64,000 nucleotides of DNA from Paratinospora sagittata (lineage: Eukaryota > Streptophyta > Magnoliopsida > Ranunculales > Menispermaceae). Location: the NCBI GenBank assembly GCA_035771175.1, contig CM069600.1, forward strand, positions 3,513,210 to 3,577,209. The letters run 5' to 3'. Made by a program: the position numbers and the translations under genes. How positions within the stretch are numbered: the first letter of the stretch is position 1; each line of letters opens with the position of its first letter. Below, piece after piece: positions 24,401-40,230 of the stretch. The notes below the pieces were generated by a model. It had not been told where the DNA came from. It was given only the letters and a program-made list of their open reading frames with translations, and ran no database searches.

Positions 24401-27400
24401 AAGTTTGGAATACCCTCCTCAAAATAAAAATAATGGCATAGTAACTACGATCATCAGTTAATGATCATTAAAAAAATTAATGATCCATGAGCTATCAAAA
24501 GGAAAATAGGGTTCATTTTATCCAATAATCTTAAGTTTTGGAATAACTGAAGACATCGCCAAAATTTTATATTATGAATAGAGTTGTTATTTTCCCAGCA
24601 AAAAGTCATGGGACTTGTAATCCATAAGGAAGGAAAGCTTATTATTCTTTTCATTTTATGTCGAGTTACATCATAATTACCCTCAAATTATGTATAACTA
24701 ATTACAAATACTAAAAAAGAGTTGATTATGATGCCAAATAGTTTCAATTTTGTAAACAATGTATTACATTGTAAATATACATATTGCTAAAGATGTATAC
24801 TGTGTGTAGGTTTGCATTTGTTGACATAAAGAATTTATAGCATACATCATGTTTGTGCATCATACATTTGCAATGGGTGGACATTTGTATATGCGAATGC
24901 TTCTATATTATCCATATGTGTACAAATTATATATGTGCAAACCAAGTTTTAGAAAGGCGTAAGGCGTAAGTGAGGCGTTTTGCTCGAGTGAGGCGAGGCG
25001 TAAGCCTCAATATTTTCGCAAAAAAAAATTCAAAAGCATGCAAGTGATTATAGATATCATTATTTAATGAAAAAACATAAAACTAAGTACATTTTGAAGC
25101 TTTGAGCATACTTTATCTTAAACTAATTTGTCCTGGTATGCATGCATGAAAATTCAATTTTTATAAATTGATTGCGTCGTTGATATTATTGGAAAATTAA
25201 TAATAAATGAGTAATAAAAAAACCATAACGTTTATTGATCATAATAGGATTGTGGAATCCTAAGACCCAAAAAAAAAAAAAAGCAGGGAAATTAAAGCAA
25301 ATATCACTATCAATCTTAAATTACTTATTTAAATACCAAACTAGCAAAAAAACTTCAAAATCATAATTATGTAAAATATAACATGAAATGTATCAAAAGA
25401 ACAATATAACCCAATAGCCATATACAGTAAAACCTCTCTATAGTCATACTGTTGGGACCAAGTTAAATTTATTACTATGAGGAGGTTATAACTTAAAAGA
25501 GTTGGACTTAGGAAAATTATTGTATAGTTTCAAAAAACTAGTATAGTTTCAAAAAATAGTGTGCATAGATTTATTTAGTGTTGGGAAGTGTTAGAAATAT
25601 GAAAAGTCGTCTTAAAAGTCTAAAATTTTACATTCTCTTTAATGTTTTTCTCTCAATGTAAATTCTATAAATACAATATATAGTTAATTATTACTATGTA
25701 GAGGCAAGTTTCTTTAAGATAGGACCTAGAAAAATTATAATTTATTACAATGTGAAAACTATTCCTATTTATAACTGGCCCAAGTTTGAACAGGAATTTT
25801 TTATGATTATGTAGAGGTTATTCTTTTATAGAGTATCACTATAGAGAGGTTTTACTATATTATGTATATCTATAATAGACTATCATTTATGCCAAATGAG
25901 TAATTCAAGTTCACGTCTAAGAAAATCATTCTATTATGTTAATTTCTATAGCTTTCATTTGTTAATTGATTACAAATTTATAAATTGCTAATGATATTGT
26001 CATTTGAAACAATAATAAGTTACTAACAATTATTGTTTTCTTTGGGATAGGGCTAATTAAAATAGGACAAATGGTATCTCTAATCTCTATTTCTTTTTAA
26101 GGGGGATGCACTCCCATCTTCTCCCCTCCCTACTTTTTAAGGGTTAAATGTAATGAAATTGAAACCAAATGTAATTTAAATGCAAATGAAGTATATATGA
26201 TGTAAATTAATATAAATTTAAATGAGATGCAAGTGAAATGCTAAAGAAATTTTATATGAAATTCAGATTTAGTAGAAAATTTGAAGCTTATGCATCAAAT
26301 TGTGAGCGTAAGCCTCACAGGTGTATCTGTGAGGCTTAAGCCTCGAGGCTTTTTCCTTCCACCTCGCCTCAAGGCGCACCTCGAGGCTTATGCCTCATGC
26401 AATTTTAAAAACAATGGTGCAAACTACTGATGTATGTAGTAATTGTTTTTTTGTGCTAACATGTGTACAGATAAACATGAGTCATGGTTTTTTTATATAA
26501 CTTGGAAATTATGCTCATTATTAACAAAGCAACATAAAAACGAGTTCCTTACTCAGTGACCAAGTCTGTCAGTCCCTTATAGGTAATATTTCGGGGCTTA
26601 TTAACTGCATCCATCACAACCTAAGAAAGCAAAAAAAAAAAAGTATTCAGCAGCACATAAAAAATGTCAAAATGTCTAAGAAAAGCAAAATGGATTGAGC
26701 AAGAGAAGGAACCATGGAATTCAGTAGATTTGCCACAATTCTAGCACTAGTATTCAAACAAATATCGGCATGATATCTAGTTCTACACTCACCTTCCAGA
26801 GCATCTAGATTCCCCCAAATGCATCTTTATACTATTGCACTATTGTTCCTCTCTTTTACTGATTAAATCCATTTCATTTTTAGCCTGTTTACAAGCATCA
26901 TTTATACATTCCTATGAATATATTAATTCCAAGTTTTCATCATTCTTTCTATCACTCATTTATCTTAACATGCCTAATCTTTACCACCTCATAGTATGAA
27001 AATTCAAGATTTTAGCATCTACATTTGTTTCCACTTCCCATATTAGTATAAAAAAAAATCCAACGAACAGAGATACAAGCAGGGGGAAGGTGATGAATCC
27101 TTTATTCTCATAGTATAAAAATAAAACAAAATTCCAATTGGGAATTAAGGAAACTCAGGAAAGCACTACTTAGTGGAATCTGAAGCACTTTCCAAGGTCT
27201 TCTTCTCCTTAAGATTTTCTAGTATTCACAACTCAACTCAACTAAGCCTTTTTTTCCAACGACATGGGTCAACTACATAAATTTGCTTCCTCCACTTCAC
27301 TCTATCAAGAGCTAAGTTGACATTTAATTTAAATTACAAGTAATCATATCTTTCCTAATTATTTTAGACCACTCTTCCTAACTAGCGCATCCAAATGTCT

Positions 27401-28109
27401 TTGTTCTGTGTCCAAACCACCTTGACATTTTCCAACATTATACGTTACAAAAACAATGTTAGTTGATTTGACAAGTTTTACACTAGTTGTCAGCTACCTA
27501 ACATAACCCTCCTCCTTTATCCGAACTTTAAAGTGGTTGTGTTTAAGGACATGCAAATATACTTAGCACTGCCCTTGATAGAGCAAAGCGGAGTCGAAAA
27601 ATCATATTCATATAGCCAACCGTTGAAAAAAATCTTAGTTGAGTTTAGTACACATTATTAAAACAAAACTTGGTCAATAAAAAAATAATAATAATAATAA
27701 GACAAAAATAATAAAAAAATTATTATTATTATTATTATGTGAATTGGGCTTGAACCTGCATCAAAACTGACATATATGCAATCAAAATGGGCAGACCCTC
27801 AAACAAAAATTAAACTAAATTAAAGAAAAAGCCGAAGAAACAGACCTCAGCACCAGTTTTGGCGGCGATTTCTACCACTTGGAGCAGCTGGTTCACGGGA
27901 ACGGGTCCAGTTGACTTAGGACCAATTTTCGGGTACTGTTGAGACAAGACGGCTTTGGTGGTGAAATTAGAAGTGGGTGTGGTGGAAAAGGGCCGAATTG
28001 TGCTGACACCATGCTTAATACCAATCAATCCAGGCGAGTTTTTTAGTGGGTGATGTAAAATTGTGAGGAATGATGAATTGGGTGTTGTTGGAGAGAATCG
28101 GAGAGGCAT
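18467..28109 (-). CDS. IMPL1: Plastid inositol-monophosphatase-like protein IMPL1
   Basis: Ten exons in gene order: 28109-27846, 26620-26553, 24224-24091, 23281-23193, 22180-22123, 22019-21967, 20629-20531, 20429-20316, 19546-19445 and 18565-18467. The frame is continuous for 359 residues, close to Arabidopsis IMPL1 (At1g31190). Residues 1-~60 are rich in Ser, Thr and Pro with few acids, as in a chloroplast transit peptide. The Mg2+-dependent phosphatase motifs are intact: VTDTDK (109-114), GEEGG (135-139, Glu136), WCIDPLDGTTNF (150-161; Asp153, Asp156) and WDMAAG (286-291, Asp287). The family hydrolyses inositol phosphates and galactose-1-phosphate in plastids. All junctions are GT-AG except intron 9, which needs a GC donor after residue 327 or a GT two codons later. 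Introns 1, 2, 7 and 8 hold transposon remains. Confidence 0.92.
19935..20290 (+). mobile_element. LTR-like fragment in IMPL1 intron 8
   Basis: A purine tract, AAATGGGAGAA, is followed at 19948 by TGTGAGACATAATG. A TATA-like CCTATAAAAGGG sits near 20104. This is the layout of a polypurine tract followed by the start of an LTR (U3 promoter) on the plus strand. I could not identify the far end or a duplication, so this may be a truncated LTR. Confidence 0.35.
20831..21128 (-). mobile_element. Solo LTR (298 bp) in IMPL1 intron 7
   Basis: The segment begins TGATGTAG and ends CAGTATCA, with the TG...CA ends of an LTR. A perfect 5-bp duplication, GTTAC, flanks it at 20826-20830 and 21129-21133. On the minus strand it carries TATAAATAAGCC and a long AT-rich leader, which suggests minus orientation. 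No coding sequence is attached, so it is a solo LTR left by recombination. Its small size would fit a Reina-type Gypsy element or a TRIM. Confidence 0.85.
21129..21966. other. Remaining IMPL1 intron 7 sequence
   Basis: AT-rich intron between the solo LTR and exon 6, with no repeat boundary or reading frame that I can support. Confidence 0.5.
22181..23192. other. IMPL1 intron 4
   Basis: A 1,012-bp AT-rich intron between exons 4 and 5 with GT-AG ends on the minus strand. I see no mobile element. Intron 3 (23282-24090) holds only an (AT)n microsatellite at about 23658-23681. Confidence 0.5.
24943..26416. mobile_element. Non-autonomous hAT-like element in IMPL1 intron 2
   Basis: A perfect 8-bp duplication, GTGCAAAC (24935-24942 and 26417-26424), flanks a 1,474-bp insert. 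Its ends begin CAAGTTTTAGAAAGGCG and, from the other side, CATTGTTTTTAAAATTGC. CA termini with an 8-bp duplication are the hAT signature. Subterminal GC-rich words such as GTAAGCCTC and GAGGCG recur in both orientations near both ends, as expected for transposase-binding repeats. No transposase frame is present. A second MITE is nested inside. Confidence 0.8.
25425..25857. mobile_element. Emigrant-like (pogo/mariner) MITE nested in the hAT element
   Basis: The ends are near-perfect inverted repeats: AGTAAAACCTCTCTATAGT on the left is matched by its complement on the right. Both are flanked by TA. The sequence CAGTAAAACCTCTATA is the remembered terminus of Arabidopsis Emigrant, a pogo-derived MITE with a TA duplication. 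A second internal pair of similar words (GTAGAGG...) suggests subterminal repeats. At 433 bp it has no coding capacity. Confidence 0.75.
26621..27845. other. IMPL1 intron 1
   Basis: A 1,225-bp intron carrying an RTE-type LINE scrap (27235-27620) and a short foldback at about 27685-27738, where (ATA)n is followed by (TTA)n. No exon-like frame is seen. Confidence 0.5.
27235..27620 (-). repeat. RTE-type LINE remnant
   Basis: The segment starts ACTCAACTCAACTAAGCC, the complement of the RTE tail seen at 14290-14312. It continues with CTTCCTCCACTTCACTC and, after a deletion, CTCCTCCTTTATCCGAAC. The same phrases in the same order recur at 51660-51880 and 53635-53960. No open reading frame is left. 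Confidence 0.5.
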
Positions 28110-28266
28110 GGTGGTGGCGCTGGATAGAAAGCCGTTGCTTGCTTCTCTTCTCTCAGTTCTTGATGTTATTGTTGTTGCCTGATGGACAAAGTAAAATAAT
28201 TGTGCAACCTAGTACATGTGATATTGTCCCTTATATGTCCCTTGAGTACATGTCTATATGTATTTT

Positions 28267-28446
28267 TTTTTTTTTTTTTGAGTTTTTTATGCAGTGTCTA
28301 CGTACTTCAGGCGAGACTAATTCTCGTTCGAGCACTGCAGGAGCATTAGTCGGCTCTTGTCAAATGAACGCGACTAAAGTGGGTACGAATTTTAATCCTA
28401 GTTCACCCCCCAACTACTACAGACTATCTATATTGTACCAAATTGT
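28267..28446 (-). mobile_element. SINE-like insertion upstream of IMPL1
   Basis: A 16-bp duplication, TGTCTATATGTATTTT, occurs at 28251-28266 and 28447-28462. It encloses a T-run on the left and a mixed-composition body of about 165 bp. The T-run marks an A-tail on the minus strand. Long variable duplications plus a poly-A tail indicate LINE-driven insertion, so this is a SINE or another small retroposon. A clean tRNA-like promoter could not be assigned. It lies about 160 bp before the IMPL1 start codon. Confidence 0.7.
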
Positions 28447-28462
28447 TGTCTATATGTATTTT

Positions 28463-30180
28463 ACACACTTATTTCAAGAAAATATAATTGCACTGCAGTT
28501 ACAAGAGATAAAGGCACCTCATATTATAATAAAATGTTGTTCTAATAACAAATGATCTAATAATCATAAAAATTATATCAATTTTGTCTAAAACACCTTT
28601 TGATATATCTAAGTCTTTTATCTTTTGATATATATATATATATATATATATATAGAAAGGTTGTGTTAAGTAACTGATAGTTAACGTGAAACTTTGTTAG
28701 ATCAATTATGATATAAGTCTACCTGAATAAAGCGAAGAACGCAAATTCATGTACCAAATCCTGTACTTAAGAAAAAAGCCTAATTGATGTTTAGTTATAC
28801 TAGTATTTTAGGTTTTGGAAAAGTTGGTGATGTATGGACAATTCAAATAGTATGTTCCAATATATTGTTTAAGTTTTTCCGATATGAAATAACTTTGACT
28901 AAAATGTGATGAATGTAATAGGTTAGGTTGACTCAGTTAAGGCTTGAAGCCTGAAACCTAACTCAATCCAAATAATTTTGATTGAAAAAAATTGGACCAA
29001 CCCAACTAATCTATCTTCTCAACTCAAACCAATTCAAATCGAACTGATTTAGGTTGAGATGAGTTGGTCGTTCAAGTTAAGATTTTGACATGGGCTTCGG
29101 CTAATGTATTTTAAAGTTATATTTAAGTAAACTTTATACATATGTTTAAACCGATATATTTCATAATCTTTAAAGTCATCACAAACAAATTTCTTATGCA
29201 AATTCAACAATAATAAACATTAACACATTTTAAATATGTTACTTTAGGGTTTAGGCAATGCTTTAAAAGAATATTGGGGTTATGCATGCAATTTGATTTT
29301 TTGATTTTGGTTGAGTTAGATCAGTTTCCAAGAATGTCAACCCATGATCCGAATCGACCAGTTAGAGTTATATATTTTAGAACCTAACCCAAGTAAATAC
29401 CTCGACTAGCCCAACCTAGCCAAAGTTTTTTATTTGGTTTGACTGAGTTAGTCGGATTGGCTTAGACTTCTACTTTACTCAAGAAAACAATTATGTGTCA
29501 TTGAAATGCAGCTATCATGTTTTGTTGTTTTTAGTTTCAATTAACATCTCAGCATCAATACAACAGTGATTAAGCATTTGCTTTTCTAACATCTAATTTT
29601 TACAATTTCTCTTTAAACAATTTTTATTTTCAAGAGAATATTTTCTTTTTCTTTTTATCTCATTGTTTAAGGAGATATAAAACCGTACTAATTTAAATCG
29701 AACTAACCAAAGTTAATATCATAATTTATGTTAATAAATTGTAACATGTTCTTGTTGCATAATTACAAATATAATTATTATTTATAAAATCACACCTTCT
29801 TGTTATATTATTGCAAAAAATTATATTTTATGTTTAAAATAAATATTATTTTATAAAGACACGAGTTCGAGTCTTATCGTCAAGTGAGGGGAACATTATC
29901 ATTCTTTTCTTTTGTTGGGCTTGTCTTTTCTTTTGTTGGGCTTGTCTCTAGAAATTAATCGGTAAACGTAAGTTGAACCGTTAGACTAAGGTGGTGGATT
30001 TGGTTTCATTTTATGCATTAAACCAATTCAAAACAAGACAACATATATTATTTTAGTTTAATTTTATTTATTTATTGATTATTTATTTTTTATACATAGT
30101 TTAAACATTTATTTATTTATTTATTAAAGAAAGTAGCCGAAATCAGGTGGCCGAAGCTAAAATATAATTTATTTCCCTCA
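28463..30180. other. AT-rich spacer between IMPL1 and the DEAH helicase
   Basis: An (AT)n microsatellite lies near 28630-28653. Around 28930-29470 there are many short words built on GGTTGAGTT or their complements, probably an old decayed repeat. No gene is visible. Confidence 0.45.
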
Positions 30181-30227
30181 GAAGCCCTAACTGGCTCTCG
30201 CAGTACCTACTTTCTAACGCTGCTATC

Positions 30228-30235
30228 TAGGGTTT
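30228..30235 (+). promoter_or_regulatory. Telo-box-like motif in the helicase 5' region
   Basis: TAGGGTTT (complement AAACCCTA) sits 170 bases before the start codon, in a CT-rich leader typical of plant housekeeping genes. The telo-box is a known element of genes active in dividing cells. A function here is inferred. Confidence 0.4.
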
Positions 30236-30404
30236 TCGATTTCATCGAATGTTCCAGAACCTCTCGTTCATGGCGGCCATTCTTTCTTCTTCTTCGCTCG
30301 CTTCGCATTGTTAAATCTTCCTAAATCCCCTGGTTTCTTGCCCTAGGGTGTTTTCCACTACAACTTTTTTACGGATTTGAACAAGATTTGAGGTTGGAGA
30401 GGGA

Positions 30405-34907
<4,503 letters not shown>

Positions 34908-36264
34908 TAACTGATGTAGTTGGTTTTTTCTGCATTGGCTATTAGGTGAGAGAGACGTCATTTTGATAAAAAAGGATATTCACACATCTTAGTTGCCCTC
35001 TTATTATTGTTAGAAGGGCTTTGAGATAAAGATTTCTGGAAAAAAAAACATGCCGGAGAGAAGAGGCAAAAATGTTGGGGGAGTTTTCCTTGTACGAGAG
35101 CTGAAGAGTTTCAACTTGCCCCCCTTGTGGGAAATGAAATGAGTGTATGGATGCACTTGAGAGAACCACAAATTTTTGTGGGCTTTGTACTTCGTATATT
35201 GCCTCAGTAGTTTGGTTAGTTACTATTTCTAAGCTATGGTATGTAACTGCATTTTATTTAGTAGTATATTGGCTCTTTGCAATGGCTGATTTATCTCTTC
35301 ATATTAGAGATTAAGGTAGTTTAAATAGATCATTAGATGTTGTAAGAGTTGAAGAAAGAGCAACTTACATACAATTTGCAATAATGATAAAAGCAAGAAA
35401 GATATAATTATTTATGATATAACTGTGGATAATATATCCTTTAATACACCTTGTTAACTTTATTATATATAATTTACTCTGATTTTGCTCATAACTATAG
35501 TCAAATTGAGTTTGGATCAGTCAGATGGTGGTTGAATTTTGATTTGCTAGGAGACCCAAATCAAATTAAAAATTTTGTTTTGAATTTCTTTTAATCCATC
35601 CTTGGATAACTCTTTATCTCAGTAGCTTCTTCCCTGAAAATTGCTAGGTGATTCAGTGTAACCAATTCACAATAGAGTTATGGATACAAGTTATATTACT
35701 AAACAAAATATCCACAGATATATTGTAAAGAAGTATGAAAATTATACTTAAGATGCATCTATATTGGGGTGGAAAGTTCATGTGGGAATGAAGAGTCATG
35801 CATGTAGAGTTGTTAGAAAGAAAGTCAATTGGATTACCTTGTAGATGATTTGGTGAGAGTTGTTGAAAAGAAACACAAACAAAAGAAAGAATCAAAAACA
35901 AAAAAACAAAAAAAAAGAAAACCCACTCCTTGTTGAGTACTGATTTGAAATTGGGATATTGAAATTGAGATTATAAGCTATAGGCAACCCAGCACATCAC
36001 ACCTTGCCTATCTTAGCTGCTTGAATCATATATTTAAGTATATATAATTTGAACAACTACTCCATAATTCATTCACATATATATTATATATTATCCCTCT
36101 CCTCTTTCTAATTACCCTTTTCATATGTAGTATATAAGCCTTTATACACACAATATATCCCTAGTGTTGTAGTAATAATATTGATAGTACCACAAAATAA
36201 TTAATATAGTCCCTTGGACATCTTCTTCTTCATCTTCTAAGATCTGAAATTAACAAACTCCATC
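34908..36264. other. Spacer between the helicase and CYSTM genes
   Basis: The first ~300 bases are probably the helicase 3' UTR. The rest is AT-rich. A TATA-like run near 36040-36090 and a CT-rich stretch precede the CYSTM start. No other gene is seen. Confidence 0.45.
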
Positions 36265-37033
36265 ATGACTCACTATGATCAATCCCATCAGGCTCCTCCA
36301 GGTAATTAATCAATCAGTAGTTCATTGATTATCAGATATATATATATGTACTAGTATAGCCTTTTTTATTTCAAAAGTTGTAAGGATTTATGCATGTTTG
36401 TTGTTTAATTTAGCATTTATATATCCTGCACCACCACCTCCGCCGCTGCTGCAACCACCGCCTGGTTACCCGCCAAAAGATGGAAAACAGCCTCCTCCGG
36501 CAGGTCCGACTACAGACAAGGGCGATGGCTTCTGGCGAGGCTGGTGCGTATCTTTTAACTAATAATAATATTATCTCTTTGTATATCAATAACGTACACT
36601 AATTAACTAACCAATTTGAGGTTGATGTAATAGTTAAAGACTAGCTTGCATCATGAAACGAAATGAAAGTCTTGAGTTTGAATTCCATTCTAAATTGTCA
36701 TTTTCATGAAATAATAAGAGGATAAGGGGGTTTACATCAAGTTTAAGGAAAGAACATGGTGTATCAAAAAAAAAAAAAAGACTGAAGAGTTCGTCATATA
36801 ATATATAAGTGTAGATCTCCTCATGTGAAAAAGAGATTGATTTTCACTTTACAAATTACATATCATATGTTGAACTCTCAATAGCATCATTCTTTCATCC
36901 ACACACATCGATAGCATCCAATTCATTCATTATTCTCAATTAGACTCATCTCTTGTATTATTATTTATTTATTTATTATTGCTTCAGTTGTGCTGGTTTG
37001 TGTTGCTGCTGTCTCTTGGATTTGTGCTTTTAA
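36265..37033 (+). CDS. Cysteine-rich transmembrane (CYSTM) protein
   Basis: Three exons, 36265-36301, 36414-36543 and 36988-37033, join in frame to a 70-residue protein. The N-terminal half is Pro/Tyr/Gln-rich (PPPPPPLL, PPPGYPPKDGKQPPP). The C-terminus is the hallmark CYSTM module, GFWRGCCAGLCCCCLLDLCF. Exon 3 encodes only the last 15 residues and splits the first Cys codon across the intron. CYSTM/WIH proteins are small membrane-anchored proteins linked to stress tolerance and, in Arabidopsis WIH1/WIH2, to megasporogenesis. The paralogue cannot be assigned. The exons are short enough that an automated gene caller could miss this gene. Confidence 0.88.
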
Positions 37034-37500
37034 AGCTTGGTTAGTAGCTGATCGTGAAGAACTAATGTGAAGAACTCTAGTGAAGTTAGAAGTTGAAGTT
37101 TGTGAGGCCTTACTACATATGTACTTGGTATATTCAAACAGGAAGTAGAAGCAATGTGTCATAATCCACTTTATGTAAAAGACCCAAGTTTTTTTTTTTT
37201 TTTTTTTTGAATCTTACAAGCCCAGTTTGAATCTCCTTAATTAATTTGCTATATTATTCCATCCTCTACTTAATTATATACAGTCGTTTTATTGCAATAT
37301 ACAATTTATGTTGCATGACCAACTCAGATAGGTGAGTTATATATAAGAGGATCTCAAAAAAAAAAAAAAAAGTTAAATATAAGAGATATATATATACAAT
37401 GTATTAATAAATATTTTTGTTAATTAAATCCCATTGTAATTATTGTCTATTAATATTGTATATTCTAAGAACTCGATTAGAATCATGTCCATTAGAATAG

Positions 37501-37622
37501 GCAAAATAATGTAATTACATTGCAACTACATGTTCATATTTATTGGATGTATGTGGTTTACACATCTTGAGATATGTAATAAATGATCTAATGGACATGA
37601 ACATGTAATTGCATTATTTTGC
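37501..37622. repeat. Imperfect inverted repeat
   Basis: GCAAAATAATGTAATTACAT (37501-37520) and CATGTTCAT (37529-37537) are matched by complements at 37594-37622 in reverse order, giving a hairpin with arms of about 30 bp. No duplication was found. It may be a small MITE end or chance in AT-rich DNA. Confidence 0.35.
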
Positions 37623-37957
37623 AGTTAGATTAACATTCCCCATTAGAATGTAATTGTATTACAATTAGAATAAGAAGATTGAGTTACAATTAAGATTATG
37701 AATTTGGGTTAGTGTTTGATTATGGTGTGTTGTTGTATTACAATTGCAATTTGTAGTTTGATTACAAAAGGGGATAGGTGTAGAAAAATAGAGATTCTTT
37801 GATTATTGATGTTATTTTCAATTTATTGAATAAAAATAATAGAGAAGTTATTTCTAATTTTTTATGTGGGATTCCTAGTTTGTTTGCTACCCTTCATCAT
37901 GATCTGAAACTATCAACAACATACATGTTTTGATTTTTAATGTTTTCAAAAATTAAG

Positions 37958-38326
37958 GTGTGTTGGGTTTATGATTCAGATGCAGTTTTCAATATCCAAA
38001 AATCTTGAAACAGGAAACATGCATTTGATAAATTGAAATTCGAAAATAGTTTTTTAAAATTTACAAAGGAAGCATTCTATTTTCTGAATTTTTATTTTTT
38101 AGAATGTATTCTAGTTTTTTAATTACGAAAATCTAAAAATCTATATTTTCTATATCCAAAAATCTAAAAATACCAAAAACTTGTTTGGTTCTAAAGATTC
38201 TGAAAACAATTTTTCACTTTTTGTGAAGAAAACAGGTTGTTTTCAGAAAACGATAAAAATTCATTTTTCAAATTTTCTCTTTTTGAATTATATTCTTGTT
38301 TTCAATTCGCAAACCAAACGCAACCT
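37958..38326. repeat. MITE-like element with 20-bp inverted ends
   Basis: The left end, GGTGTGTTGGGTTTATGATTC, pairs with the right end, whose complement reads GGTTGCGTTTGGTTTGCGAA. The GGTGTGTTTGG-type terminus is widespread among plant hAT-like MITEs. No clear target duplication was visible. Confidence 0.4.
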
Positions 38327-39900
38327 ACGTTTTTTACCGTATTTGATATTGTATGATTTATATCAATTATTAATTTGTTACTTAATACAATACATTTTGA
38401 TAATATCTCATGATAGTGAAAATAAATACAATATAGAAAAAAGACGTTAGAAAACAGGATCTAACGGTCGGCTATTCGCTTTGTTTGGCCTTTTTCAAAA
38501 TTACAAAATTGCAAACGGATAGTGCGCGCGAGAGAAGAAGACTCTATGGTTGAGAGTAATCCACAGATTCTGATATATGAAGATGGAAATTTGCAAGGCA
38601 TTAAGAAGCGAAACTTGAAATGGTTTTTTCCGAGGCAGAGAAGCAAGAGCATCAAAAACAACAAGCGCATATTTGCCAGTGTTGATTGCATGGTGGCAAT
38701 CTTCACTGAAAAATAGCTTTTAAAATAATCAATTAGATTAGTCTTCAGTCTAAGTGGTGGAGTCACAATGGTCTCGCTTAAATACCACTCTTCTAGAGCA
38801 TCAAGTTGTATCTCGTTCACTATTTAAAGATATTATGGACAAAACTATGTCTAGTAAAATTATATCAATTACTATTCCAGTGGAGTAACGACGTAGATTG
38901 AGGCTAGAGTGTGATTCTATGTCCAAGACGATTATGTCCCGCTTAGGTGCTCACGGTGTATAACACCTGTCTCCCAGGATAAAATAATCTCATTCTTGTG
39001 ACAACAACACTTCAACTCACAATAATAATCGAACCAAAATTGGTTGTACTCACTCACAAAAGAATGCTAAAAGCAGATAAGAGAATTCAAAGATTTTAGA
39101 ATTTTCTAGGATGAATATTTGAGTTATGGAGGGCTCTATTTATAGGCAAATTGTGATTGTACATGATGCCTGTTTCTGCACCGTTATATCGAGTCTAATC
39201 GCCTTAGACGCAATCTGATGGATTTGATTGACGCACCCGATAGTACATCGTTGGATCGTATCTGATCGATTTAGGCACAATCTAAGGCTCTGCTCGTCGC
39301 AACCGATCCTACACCGTCAAATCGTCATACATCGCACCTAGACAAATAACTACATTCATCGTATCTGGACGTCCTAGATCCAATCTTCCACGAATGAGTC
39401 TCATCCGTTTAATCTGCTTCGATCTTCGAAAATGAAAAGCTCCCCAGCTACTCACGACGATGTGTACGTGCGATGTGACGCCCCGAAAATTATTTCATCT
39501 AGCCCATAACCCAATTGCATTTTTGCCCAAACTCTATGTGTTGTCTTGATATGTTTGGTGTTTGTTTGATGATTGTTTAATGTTTGTATAGTTGATGCTT
39601 GATAATGTATATAAATATATGTATCATAAATTGTATATGAGTCATGTTAAATTAAAGTATAATGCATATGTTATGATTTATGCATGGGCTCATTAAACCA
39701 TGAATTGATATGGGTTAGGATTGATTGAATAAAAGGATAAATGAAATTGAAAATTTGGTGTATTAAATGGATTGAACATTTAAAATACATGGAAGCATGA
39801 GATTGGTTAAAGTACATGTGGTTGGTATGGGTAGTATGAGACCAACACATGTGAAGGTTGGTGCATGAAAGTGGACAAGTGTCCCATGCCCACTTCTAGA

Positions 39901-40094
39901 ATCCAAGAATGTGCTAGAAAATAAGGTGAGTGGAGGAGAGAATCCAAGAATGTGCTAGAAAATAAGGTGAGTAGAGGAGAGAATCCAAGAATGTGCTAGA
40001 AAATGAGGTGAGTGGAGGAGAGAATCCAAGAATGTGCTAGAAATTGAGGTGAGTGGAGGAGGGAATCAAGGAAGTGCTAGAAAGAGGTGAGTGG
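39901..40094. repeat. 41-bp minisatellite, about 4.6 copies
   Basis: The phrase ATCCAAGAATGTGCTAGAAA recurs at 39901, 39942, 39983 and 40024, with a partial copy near 40065. It is followed by purine-only sequence (GAAAGGAAAGAAGAAGAG...). It lies inside the solo LTR. Confidence 0.9.
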
Positions 40095-40230
40095 AGAGAA
40101 AGGAAAGAAGAAGAGAAAGAAAAGAAGAGAAAGGAAAGAAGAAGAGAAGGAAGGAGAGAGTTGCAGGAGGAAGATCCCTGCGACATTTCCATCAAAGAAG
40201 TGGATCTTTGGAATATACGGTCAGATTGAG

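Larger units (their letters stand above)
37034..38619. other. AT-rich spacer with MITE-like repeats
   Basis: This includes a probable CYSTM 3' UTR, T- and A-runs at 37188-37209 and 37358-37372, an inverted repeat (37501-37622) and a MITE-like element (37958-38326). At 38340-38440 there is one copy of a phrase (TTTGATAATATCTCA...AATAAATACAATA) that returns at 49170 and 49545. The last ~100 bases are probably the old 5' leader of the first AAE14 exon copy. Confidence 0.45.

Noticed and set aside
28070..28555. 161-residue plus-strand frame upstream of IMPL1
   Set aside because: It runs through the complement of IMPL1 exon 1 and then through the SINE-like insert, so it is a chance frame.
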